Assembly (NCBI GenBank): GCA_036435485.1
Contig: CM071596.1
Location: forward strand, 16,334,001 to 16,398,000
From: Saposhnikovia divaricata
Taxonomy: Eukaryota > Streptophyta > Magnoliopsida > Apiales > Apiaceae
Direction of reading: 5' to 3'
DNA length: 64,000 nucleotides
The notes below the pieces were generated by a model. It was not told the origin of the DNA. It searched no databases and saw only the letters and a program-made list of their open reading frames with translations. Position 1 is the stretch's first letter. Every line of letters begins with the position of its first letter. Positions 9,821 to 20,785 of this stretch are shown in pieces. Made by a program: the position numbers and the translations under genes.

Positions 9821-12304
9821 ATGGCATCAGAATCAAATTTTATTTATTGTTGGGTATACTGTGATGGTAACATTGTTACTGACAATGTAGAAGGTGTTCA
9901 ATATGATAGAAAGATGACTAGATTGGTGAAATTGAAGTTTAATTTGAAATATCAAGAGTTGTTGGATGTTTTGTTTGAAAAACTTTGGACAGATTCGAGT
10001 GTGTATAAACTGAACATTCTTCGGAGATTTTTAAACCCAACAACAAATCGATTTGAAGTTGCTCCTATGTATGATGATGATGATGTTGAATTTATGTTTG
10101 AAGATGTGAATAGTTCATTTCGTAAAAATTATGTTGAGCTTTATGTGGAGAAGGTTCTGATTGGTTTAGGACAAAGTTCGAATACTGTTCAGATTTCAAA
10201 AAGTGTTGAAAGCACTCAAAGTTCCAAAAAATTGCAAAGTAGTGGAAGTGTTTGTGCTAGTACAGATTTTTCGACTGGGAGCTCAAGTAGGTCTTTTTAT
10301 ATGAATCGGGTGGATAGTGATGGGAATTCAATAGGAAGCAACGAATATAGAGATGAGGATATCCTGTATTATAGATCCTTTGATGGATCATCGATGGTAG
10401 CTTCATTCAACGAGCCTATAATGCAAAAATCTAGGGATATTCTTGTTCCTACCGAGCTAGAAAAGGGGATGGTTTTTGAATCGAAAGAAGAGATGATGCG
10501 TGTAATAAAGGATGTTCACATCAGAAACCATCAAGAGATCAAAGTATTAAGGTCTGATTCAGAGAGTTGGGAAGTGGCATGCAAGAGAAAAACTGAAGGT
10601 TGTGCATGGTTGTTGAGAACTAGAAAGAGGAAAAAGCATCAATTCTTTGAGGTTATGGAGGCTAGGGGTCCACATACATGTCTTAATCCCAACATGTCAC
10701 AAGATCATTGTAATTTGAACTCTTCTAACATTGCACAAGTAATTAGTGCCCAAATCGCCGTGGATCCTAATGTCTCGGAGAAAGTATTGTTGGCTACTAG
10801 TGTTAGCCATTTCGGTTATAAACCTTCAAAAGGAAAGATCAGAATTGCAAGGGAGAAATGTGTAAAACAATTGTTCAAGTCTTCTGAAGAGTCGTATCAG
10901 TACCATCCTTTCTTTATGAACGCGATACAGTCATTCAACCATGGCACGTATGTTGATTGGCATTTCAAGGAACATGACCTTGGAGAGGCTATAAATGAGG
11001 TACTATTGATGCATTTACAAATATTACATGTCCTTTAAAGCATCAATTACTTTTCATTCAATCTTACTTTCTCATATTTATCTAATTATATTTGATTTGT
11101 AAAATCTTAATAGGTGGTGAGATTCAAGCGAGTACTTTGGGCATTAAAGCCTTGCATTGATGCATTTCAGTATTGCATACCAGTTATCTTAATAGATGGT
11201 ACACATTTGTATGACAAGTATGGTGGAGTCTTAATTAGTGCCACTACAGTAGATGGCTTCAACCATCTTATTCCATTAGCATTTGCAGTTGTTGAGTCAG
11301 AGAATGCTGCAAGTTGGAGTTGGTTCATGGATCGGTTGAAGAAGAAGGTTGTTCAACGACGTAGATATATTTGTGTGATTTCAGATAGACATGCCGGGAT
11401 CATATCTGCTATGAATAGTCCAGACCTTGAGAGGCGGGAACCATATGCCCATCATCGATTTTGTGCTAGACACCTAGCTGCTAACTTTGGTAAAAGATTT
11501 AAGAAGGGAGGTATGAAGGAGAAGGTTGTTGCATTGTGTAGCCAGCTGACAGGTCCCAAGTTTACTTTGCATTGGAATGCATTGTTAGCTGCCGAGCCTG
11601 GAGCCCAAGATTGGTTTGCTGATAAACCATTAAAGCATTGGGCTTTGGCTTTTGGTGATGGCAAACGGTTTGGTATCATGACAACTAATATTGCTGAGAG
11701 TTGGAATAATGCCATCAAGGTGGCAAGAAAACTCCCTGTCACTGCATTGGTTGAATATTTTGACCAACGTAGATTGGAAATAGAGAAACAATCTAATGAT
11801 GGTAATGAATTCACCAAGCATGCTACAAAAATCATTAATAGATGGAAGGGACGTGCAAGTGGCCATCATGTGAAGGTATTTGATCGCGACACATGGGTGT
11901 CTGAGGTGACAACAATGAAACGTGGTCAAAAGGGAGGAAACCATCATATTGTTCGCCTAATGGAACGCATATGCACTTGTAATAAATGGCAAACTTATCA
12001 CATTCCTTGCTCTCATGTTCTAGCTTGTTGTGCCCATCAAAATATTCAACACACAAGTTTAGTCAGTGAATGGTATAAACTAGAAAATGCAAGAAAGGTA
12101 TATGCAACTCCTTTTGAGCCATTACCACATGAGGATGCATGGCCTTTATTGGATGGATTTCCTAAAGTGGTCCCCGGTGATGAGAATATCACAAATAAAC
12201 CTGGCCGAAAAAAATCAACAAGATACAAGAATGAGATGGATTATCAAACATCACGAAGAAGCAAAGGAACTTCTTCTAGTGGAGCTTCCTCATGTGTTCC
12301 ATAG
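9821..12304 (+). CDS. MULE (MuDR-type) transposase, two exons, ~789 aa, apparently intact
   Basis: Exon 1 is 9821-10999 and exon 2 is 11114-12304, joined in phase 0 across a 114-bp GT-AG intron. The ATG at 9821 (MASES) is the first ATG in the frame. Residues ~211-286 hold a MuDR-type zinc-binding N-terminal module (VACKRKTEGCAW, then HTC). Exon 2 has the DDE core: VILIDGTH (~415), VISDRHAGI (~480), HRFCARHL (~510, the C-x2-H signature of MULEs) and NIAESWN (~585, probable third acidic residue). A SWIM zinc finger, CTCNKW through IPCSH, lies at ~680-695. The protein would bind MULE ends and cut and paste them in the nucleus. No stop or frameshift is seen. The gene is convergent with a PMD pseudogene. 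Confidence 0.92.
11000..11113 (+). other. Intron of the transposase gene
   Basis: The donor is GAG|GTACTA and the acceptor is TTAATAG|GTGG. The intron is 114 bp, AT-rich and phase 0. Splicing joins AINE to VVRFKRVLW, a segment expected in MULE transposases. Confidence 0.88.
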
Positions 12305-12356
12305 AGTATTTCCATTGGTATGTTTTTACTTTTTAATTAAAAATTGAATCCGGCGG

Positions 12357-12392
12357 CCTGATTTTTGAACGCTAACGCGTTCAAAAATCAGG
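12357..12392. repeat. Perfect 16-bp stem-loop just after the transposase
   Basis: CCTGATTTTTGAACGC (12357-12372) pairs with its exact complement at 12377-12392 around a 4-nt loop. It sits 53 bp past the transposase stop and could be part of the 3' end of the message. Confidence 0.8.
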
Positions 12393-12397
12393 ATAAG

Positions 12398-12440
12398 TTA
12401 GGGTTTAGGGTCTAGGGTTGTAAACAACCCTAAACCCTAA
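12398..12440. repeat. Inverted telomere-like repeats (TTTAGGG type)
   Basis: TTAGGGTTTAGGG (12398-12410) faces CCCTAAACCCTAA (12428-12440) as a perfect 13-bp inverted pair, with a second pair AGGGTTG/CAACCCT nested in the loop. The plant telomere unit is TTTAGGG. Here it forms a short interstitial hairpin next to the 16-bp stem-loop. Confidence 0.8.
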
Positions 12441-13730
12441 GTTCGTTTACGGTTTATTCTTCGTTCTAAATATATCTAAAACCCAGAATGGGAATGTTGA
12501 ACCCCAAAGGTTAACTGTTGAAATAACCCTAGACCCTAAAAATACTAAATCGGTATACAGTTTATTCATCATTCTAAATATTTCTAAAACCCAAAATGGA
12601 ATCGTTTAACCCCGAATGAGAATTGTTTAACCCCAAAGGGATAGTGGGGGCCATTTTTCTTATACATCTCTATTTGGAATCATCTTTGTTTTTTTCTTTT
12701 AAGAAGATGATTGTAGTACACAGATCCTCACTATTTTCCTGTTTTTTTTGGCTTTATAGGGAGATGATTATAATGGAAGGATCTTGCCTATGAAATTGGA
12801 AGAATGCTGGACTTGTCATGAATGTTTCTGGATTTTGTTTCTGTTTGTAGCATTATAATATCGCAACAAGGAATAATTGGTCTTCATTGTACTAGTCATG
12901 AATTTGAACCTTTGGATTTTATTTGCAAGTTTGTTATTTAAGAATTGTTATCGAATATTATGAGTGGTTTTTATAATCTCGAGATAATCTATTAATGGTT
13001 TAGATATTACATATATGATGGGAAGTGATTGCACTTGTTTGGAGCTATAATTTAGTTTTCTATATTGATGAGTTATAATTTTTCAAGGGCAGGTTATGTT
13101 TTGCCAGGTTTTACAAATTTTGGGTCTGTTTTGCCAGATTTTCAAAGTTTAGGGTCTGTTTTGACAGATTTTTAAGTTCAGTATCTGTTTTGTCAGTTAA
13201 TATTCAGGGGCTGGTAACACAGTTTATAGTACTCAGGGTCTGTTTTTGCCAGAATTTACACAACTCTGGCGAAACGAGGACTCTGATCATTGCTACTTTT
13301 AATCTGCCTGAGAAAAAGATGAAAAAGAAATGGCTTTCATGGTGGTTGTTTCATCTGGTGAGGAATTTTTTTAATACTAACTTCTCTTCTGCTGCTTTTT
13401 TTTTGGATAAGTACTTTTGCTGCATTTATGTATATGATTGTAGACAACTCTTATGATTACTATTTACATTCACTCCAGATTTGTGAAAAAGATTTGTGGT
13501 TTCAACAGGAAGTTCCCAAATAACGATTTTATGAACAAATTTTATGACTTCAAAATCCCATTTTTTCCAGCATTTCAACTAAGTATGTTCAGGCTATGTT
13601 TTTGGTCTGCATATGTTGCTACGACAACTGGGATAGGAATGGTGTTTCCATATTTCAATAAAATACTAGGAGTGTTGGGGGCCTTGAACCTGTGGCCTTT
13701 GGCTGTGTATTTCCCACTAGAAATGTAATT
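12441..13730. other. MULE interior, non-coding, with short repeats
   Basis: A segment starting TTTATTC is repeated at 12453 and 12561 (period ~108, with AACCCCAAAG wording). A small minisatellite at ~13084-13256 repeats GGGTCTGTTTTGCCAGATTT at 13122, 13152, 13181 and 13236. Short open frames at 13190-13728 show no recognisable domain. Confidence 0.55.
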
Positions 13731-14965
13731 TGTGCAGAAAAAGATTGGAGCTTGGACAAAAAAATGGGTCGTTCTTCAGTGTTTCAGCATAGTGTTTCAG
13801 CACTCTTCTGATCTTAATCACAACCAACCACAAATTTCACCAAGTAACAATCCACCCCTCACCATTTTATTACTACTAATATAAAACCAACAAAGCAGAC
13901 AAAAAAGCCACAGCTCCACCAAAATCACCGTACAAATGCACCAATCAAAATAACAGTTGATCATTAAATAGCACTTAATTTAACCCGTTAAAAACTGATA
14001 GCATTCAAAATGTATTGCATTACATTATAATAGTGTTCCAAAACACGATAACTAAGAGTTATTAGATACAAAGCTTCATACATATACTAAATGTTTTGTA
14101 CAAGCATTGTCATATTTTCCACTCCTATTGCCTAAATTATCAAGAAGAATCCAATGGATATTCTTTGTTGTTTTGATTCCTCGTGATATTTCTTCGCTGC
14201 ATCACCATTTCAAAAGCCATAGAATCTCATCAGAAGCACTCTCTTTTATCTAAAATCTACAGAAGAATGAAAGAGTGTGAATAAAAACCAAGTTAGGGTA
14301 AAGAAAATAGACAAATTAAAGATAAACTTGAATAATTTTTATCTAAAACTGGTGCACTATACAACAAATATTTAAATCCTAAATATTTTGTAATAGAAAT
14401 CCTAAATGTGTGCACAAAGGGTCAAAAATCCTAAATTCACTTTAAATCAGCCAAACTATTTCCGCAAAACACAGAATATTTCTTGACTCCTACAATGCAG
14501 ATGTTCAAATGATCCATCTGCACATATCATTAACTAAGAAAAATGTCATTTCAGACCAATCTTCACTAAAAGGTTATACTAAAGTTTAGCAAACAGGGGA
14601 AATGAATTAACTACTGGAGAACATATTCTTAGAAAGCGTCCGTTAGCTAGCCTCAGCACTGATTAAAAAAACATCAATACGAATCAAGATATAATTTACA
14701 ATAGAAATCCTAAATGTGTGCATAAAAGGTCAAAATCCTAAATCCACTTTAAATCTGCCAAACTACAGGTTAAAATCGACAACTATTACACAAAGATTAA
14801 CTTAAAAATAATACTGACCTCTAGGTAAGTAAAGACCAGCAACATACTAGGGGTATTTCTTCCTGAAAAAATCACAAAAATATTAAAAAAGAAAATAGTG
14901 AAGGGCGACAATGATGAACTAATAAATGAAGATAACGTAGAAATTAAAAAGGATGGACTAGTAAC
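13731..14965. other. MULE interior without visible genes
   Basis: I see no coding frame. A ~65-bp direct repeat beginning ATAGAAATCCTAAATGTGTG occurs at 14392 and 14702. The stretch lies between the convergent transposase and PMD genes, so it probably holds 3' untranslated parts of both. Confidence 0.5.
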
Positions 14966-15690
14966 TCACCGAAGCCTTACATAATGTTTATAACCATCTG
15001 TCCCGCATTTTTGACCTTTATTCTTCCGAGTACGCAACCGCATACCATGTCCATGTACCACACGCTGTTGTCCTTCTTCAGGTTGTGGAGGCCATTCTTC
15101 TTCTTCTTGTTCTTGATGTGGTGGTTGTTGCAGATCTTGTTCAACAGGTGTAGGCTGCTGTTCCTCAACAGGTGCAGGCTGCTGTTCCTCAACAGGTGCA
15201 GGCTGCTGTTCCTCAACAGGTGGGGGCTGATGTTCTTCAATAGGCATGGGTTACTGTTCCCCATGTACTGGTGGCTGAAAGTCTTTGGGCGGCAATAAAC
15301 TGAAAGTGGGATGCATAGAGACTGGTTCCTCTCTGTTGGGTTCTGTTTGCTTTGTGAGCTGTGTTGTTAATTGTTGATCTTGTACAAGTGGTTGAAATTC
15401 TTCAGGCGACAGCAAGTTTAAAGTGGGGCATGAAGACATTGGTGTAGTATAAACAGCAGTAGTTTCCTCCTCAAGTGATATTTGTCGTGATTGTGACCAA
15501 TCTGGTATTAAATCAAAGTTGGGTATCCACGACGTAGGTGTAGGATCAATAACCATATTCTCCACCTCACGATCAGCCACCTCATGCTCGATACTTGCTG
15601 CTGTCTTGCCCAAATGAACACTTCTGTCATCATTTATATTATCACATCTATCATCATCATTTTGAATTCTGCGTCTCTTTGGAGCATTAA
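14966..15690 (-). pseudogene. PMD gene, distal half of exon 3 / C-terminal part
   Basis: The frame runs from the retroelement junction at 15690 (reading N-A-P-K-R-R-R-I) through acidic and Pro/Gln-rich sequence. A repeat of VEEQQPAP-like units is followed by the ending MRLRTRKNKGQKCGTDGYKHY. The Arg-rich then CGT-(D/H)-G-(Y/H) ending is typical of plant-mobile-domain (MAIN-like) proteins carried by MULEs. One in-frame TAA at 15251-15253 interrupts it. The TGA at 14966 may lie inside a donor-like GTGAGT, so a further exon is possible. The other half of this exon is at 31107-31297, 15.4 kb away. Confidence 0.8.
15686..15690 (+). other. Target site duplication ATTAA, left copy
   Basis: ATTAA directly precedes the left gypsy LTR and is repeated exactly at 31107-31111 after the right LTR. 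It marks the retroelement insertion site inside the PMD exon. Confidence 0.93.
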
Positions 15691-17019
15691 TGTAACACCC
15701 CCAGATCCGGGGTCCGGGATCCGGTGGTTACGGTTACCAATTCTGTCCACAACAATTGAACTTTCCTTAACATAAAATAAATTACGTCTCTATGACCCAA
15801 CACAACAATATAAAACACACCCGTTATAGTCCCAGAGATGAAATCAGAGTAACAATCAAATTTTTATTAATCACATTAGGAGTTCTTACAATCCAAAAGA
15901 ATTTCAATATAAATACATACTCTTTGCCATCCATTTACATAAGTCATACTAGACCATATTCTTGGTACTGAAAGAATAAATATACCCTACCAATAACTTC
16001 TTCTTCAGCTCTGGTAGTCTCATCGTCCTCGCTCGCGTCGAGTGCGCCTTGTGCGAGTCATCTGGTCTAGCTGTTGTTGTGATATAATAATAAAGCAAGG
16101 GTGAGCAATAGCCCACCAACAATAATATATAACTGAACGATAATATATAACAGTTCAAAAGTATCTTTCAAACCATATGCCATGCATTTACGGAAATGAT
16201 GCCAGTATAATATGAACGATGAAGTTAAAAGGTAACTTAAAGTATTTGTTTGTAGAAATATCTGCTACATCAAAAGTAAGCGAGATATTCTCATTGCCAT
16301 TAAAAGAGGAACTTGCATGAAAAGATTGCAATTCCAGTTATGAACACTTTTCCAGCTCTGCCAACAGTAATCATGTTGCAGGAAATAAATAAGTTTGGAT
16401 GATGAACCAATGATGGATTATTCACCGCGCCCGCTGTTCCAATCTTGATGATCAGTCGAGATCGTACAGCTCAATTTAGATTTACTACCGGTAGAAGGAA
16501 GAACTGACGGCTTTACTTGTATACCGCCTTACTAGCTCTCCCCGGCCAACGGTTGGGCCAAAGGGGATGGACCGGCGCTACTCGGCCTCTTACACGACTC
16601 CTAGTTCAAATAGAATTCATGATTCTGAATGTAACGTTCGTCCCCCTTTCCCCAAGTATAATACTTGTTGATAAGACTCCACAAAGTAGTCGTATCTAGT
16701 TGGAAGGGAAAATTTACCAATAACTCCCAAGCTATTACTTGGTAACGGATATCAACTTGTTCCAGTGATCTTACCCCTCGAAAGATGAGAAGGTAAGCAA
16801 CGACTTAATAAGTCAACAGCACCCGAGTTGCGAGTGAAGGGAATACTTTATGACCGGGAAGTCGACAAGATAAATAACATTTTTCCAAGTAAGGTTCCCT
16901 TATTATTAAGGAGATTGACTCAAAGAAGAATGATGTCTGAGAACCTTTCTTGATATAAGATTAATAAAAATATGACTCCGAAATATTTTCTGTAATAATC
17001 GAAGAAGATAAACCTTATC

Positions 17020-17740
17020 GAGGTTATTCTAAGTATGGAATAAATATTCAGAGAATATTTATTGAATTAAAATATTTTACAGATCATTTAGGAATAAGAA
17101 AGAATATCTTATATCAAAGTATTTCTCAAAATAATCCCTGAAGAAATATCAGGAGAATATTTATTGAATAAATAAATATTTAAATGAATATTCAAAACAA
17201 TATTCATTAATTAATAAGACCTGAAAAGAATATTTAAGGTAATATTCATAATTAATTAGGAATTTAAATGAATATTCAGAAGTAATATTCATTTAATGAA
17301 TAATATCCTAAATGAATATCAAGTAATATTCATTTAGTAATCCAAGCCTTAAGGAATATTCGAGATAATATTCGATAATTAAATCAAGCTTCAGATGAAT
17401 ATTAAAATAATATTCATCAAGTATTTAATATCTTAAATGAATATTCAAAAGTAATATTTATTTAATATAATAATATTCTAAAAGAATATCCAAATAATAT
17501 TCATTTAGTAGTCTCATCTTTAGAAGAATATTCGAAATAATAATCGATAATCAATTCGACTCTGAATGAATATTGACAAATATTATTCGTCGAATGATTA
17601 CGTTCAAATAATTATTTGAAGTAAGGATCATTAAATAAATAAGCTCGAACGAATATTCAAATAATATTCGTCGCCCAAATAATAGAAAATATTTACTTAA
17701 ATATTTTCCTCCGAGGTAATCTCGATATATCAAGGAATAT
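17020..17740. repeat. AATATTC-rich palindromic zone in the gypsy LTR
   Basis: Dozens of GAATATT/AATATTC words in both orientations, often as TGAATATTC ... AATATTCAT pairs 15-30 bp apart. They could form many small hairpins. The same zone is present in the other LTR at ~27356-28076. Confidence 0.8.
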
Positions 17741-20435
17741 TGACTCCCGGTCTATATTTGATTAATAAGATGTATACGCCCTTCTATGAGGGTCTTACAA
17801 TAACCGGCTTATAACTGATATATAATTATCTAGCTTATAAGCCAACAATAACATTCAGGGAACAAGTATATCAATTCAACTTGAAAGTAGGCATGCATGC
17901 AATGGCATATGTATATCAGCAATCACATATATATATTTATTCAATCACAACAACAGCCTAAAAGAAGGGAATTGAAACTTGCCTGGTAGTCGAGTACGGT
18001 AAGGGGTAGTGGTAGCGGGTCCCGGTTCAGCTTGGTGATCTATAAATAGCCAAGGCATTCGGGATTAATCACTTAACATATTAAAAGTTAAGTTATTCTT
18101 AAATCGAAACACGTTCTCAAGTTATCTCGTTATACCCCTTTTAGTGGATTACTTATTCTCACTGATCCGACCCGACATTCGTTCGTTAATACGACATGTC
18201 ACTGCACTTATACTTGGGACATACTTAAGTCATATGAGTTCTAAGGTTGATCGTTACGAACCAATATTATACTCCGAGTTTTATCGCCCGTTTTCTAAGT
18301 GTTTTACCGAAGTTATAAAAGAGTCGTCTTTTAGGGGTTCATTCGCGTTTAACCTCGACTCGAATATTTTTAATAAATCGAAAAATGATCCTTTTGAGAT
18401 ACGGTTTTCTTTCACACCTTCCTTTTTACCCCTAGTATTTATTTACCAAGATTCTCCATGACGTTACATAGTTTACGAGGGTTCAATTACAGTTACGAAC
18501 TTTCGTTTACGGATTCGAACTACTTTTAGTAAACCGACCGTAACTCCTAAACCGTAAGTCCGTTTCACGTGATCTTTATATCAAAACGAAGCTTATAACA
18601 TAAGCTATCCTAACATGGCAGAAAAGTTTCTGGACAGTAGGGTCTTGATGTGAAAAATGGCATACAAAACATGATATTGTAAAATCGGACATTATAACGG
18701 CTATGTTTACGCGTTTTCCAAAGTTTTTACACCTTATCTCGATCTAACAAAGATCAATCCAACCACACAAACACATGATAATCATCATGACTAGTCTATC
18801 AACAACTCATCTTAACAATCTCATGGATCACAATCAAAACAACAACCATAATCAACTAATAACATAGATCTAAGCATAACATAGCATACTAACACTTAAT
18901 TGTCCATAAAACTCATAAAATCTCAAAATGGTACCAAGGGTTTTTGGAGCTTGTTACCTTCCTTAGAGAGTGATATAGCCTTATCAAGCCTTGATCTATC
19001 CTTATGTGACCTTAAGCTAGCTAGATCAATCAAAAGAAACATAAAAATCAAAGGTTAGTTCATAAGAACACTATTCATGCTCCTCTTTCTTGATTTTTTT
19101 GAAAATGCAAACAAAGGAATTTGGAGCTAAGATTTTGAGGAGATTAGTTTTATGAAATATAAGACTCACCATAATTATTTCAAGAGCAAACAATGGTGGG
19201 AAGGTGGATTTTGGTCTTTGAATTAAGCAAATAGCCGAATGAAGAACAATGAGAGAGTGTTGGTGTTCTTTGCTTGGCTCTTGGAAAATAATTGCATAAA
19301 GTGAAGGCCTTGGATAATATCTTGGTTAAAGTGGCTTTAATAAAGTGATGATGCATGCAATGAGGTATTTGTGAGGACAAGTGTTGAAGATTGGATGGTT
19401 TAAGGCTTAACTAAGTGATTTGTTTCCTAAGTACTAGTTGCATTCTAATTGGTCTAGTTACTTGCTAGTCAATAGATATTTATCACTAGCTCATGCATGT
19501 ATCTTGCTTTCTCTGCTTGATTCTTTGTCCGTTTATTGCCCGTTTCGATTGATCGTTCGTAGGAATATTTCACGGATTTCTAATTAGGGTTTACCGGGAA
19601 TCCTTTTTAATATTAATACTTTCATTCTCCATCTTTCATTCTAACTTTCCAATTTATATTCCTTAAATCCATTCGTTAAATACTTAAGGCTATCAGTGTC
19701 CAGGGAACTCTCGGAGAAAATAAAAGTGCGGTTTTTCAGAATCCGACAGCTTTTACATACACTTATTTTCCCCCTGGATCACTAATACGAACTCGGAAAT
19801 CCGTTCCGAATGCTTCTATATAGTGTCGTCTCATATTATTATATACTCCCACCAAAACACTATTCATTCTGTATTCTTTACTTGTTCTCTTAGGGTGGTA
19901 CAATTGTCCGTATTCTCTTTCGATCGTTCCTTATCCTTTTTACGGAACTACTGGATTAATCGTTACCGATCTGGATGACATGAGAATATTCTCCTGCTTG
20001 AAATTGCCATATCTTATTCCCTTAGAAGATAGATTATTCTTACCTATGTTGTTACCCTTTAGCATCCTTCAAGACATAGAAATAATAAAGTCGAATTCCA
20101 TTCATTCTATCCAAATATCAATTATTACATTGTAACCATAACCACTCCTCAGTGGTTTCCTACCTTCATTCTTAAATCAAATATAATAACATCCCAAAAT
20201 ATCAAATCCTCAAAGTTAATATCTCAATTCTTGGATTATAATAATATTTAATCCATTGTCCGGTCAAATATTATACCGAAAAGAATTTGGAATTTCTGAA
20301 TTCCGATCGTCTCTGCATTCACTTATTTCCTCCGCGTATTACTAATATGACTTCGAAACATCCATATCACGTCCCGTACATAGGGTGGAGTGAAAAGTTT
20401 TCCAACTTACAAAATCACTATTCATCCACCAAATT

Positions 20436-20509
20436 ACTATGCACGTACAGGAAACACTATGCACGTACGGGAAACACTATGCACGTACGGGAAACACTAT
20501 GCACGTACT
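20436..20509 (+). repeat. 20-bp tandem repeat, 3.7 copies, in the gypsy LTR
   Basis: Units beginning ACTATGCACGTAC start at 20436, 20456, 20476 and 20496 (the last partial). The repeat is identical in the other LTR at 30771-30844. There are no unique spacers. Confidence 0.93.
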
Positions 20510-20771
20510 CATTTCCCTTCAAGGATCCATTAGCTCCTTCCTGGATGGTAGATTATTCTTATCTAGGTCCTCAACCATCGAATTACTCTATTCTGACAAT
20601 ATACCAATGCATCAGGATCATTGTCCAAAGCAATATCCATTCATTACAATCATTGTTCTTTGAAAGCACCATTCATTAGAGCTGGTGACCTTGTTATCAG
20701 AATCATTGTTCCTCATTTTATCATTACTTAATAAAAAGTTTTAATTATATCCAAAATTTGGGGTTCTTACA

Positions 20772-20785
20772 GTCTCCCCTCCTTA
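20772..20785 (-). other. Polypurine tract of the gypsy element
   Basis: On the minus strand this reads AAGGAGGGGAGAC directly before TGTAAG of the 3' LTR, fixing the element orientation as minus. Confidence 0.85.

Larger units (their letters stand above)
15691..20771 (-). mobile_element. 3' LTR of the gypsy element (5081 bp)
   Basis: It starts TGTAACACCC on the plus strand and ends GGGTTCTTACA. It matches 26027-31106 almost base for base at an offset of 10336, dropping to 10335 after a one-C indel near 19772. No coding frame in it is credible. It includes an AATATTC-rich zone (17020-17740) and a 20-bp tandem repeat (20436-20509). Confidence 0.95.

Noticed and set aside
11452..12228. Minus-strand frames of 60-127 codons
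   Set aside because: They are antisense shadows of the MULE transposase exon 2.
15251..15253. TAA as the natural end of a separate upstream protein
   Set aside because: The same frame continues with the Pro/Gln-rich and Arg-rich ending typical of PMD proteins, so a nonsense change is more likely.
18144..18461. 105-codon frame repeated exactly at 28480-28797
   Set aside because: It lies inside the two gypsy LTRs. The duplication is the LTR pair, and the sequence has no domain or start context.
20436..20509. Possible CRISPR-like array
   Set aside because: The units are directly abutting with no spacers, in a plant LTR.
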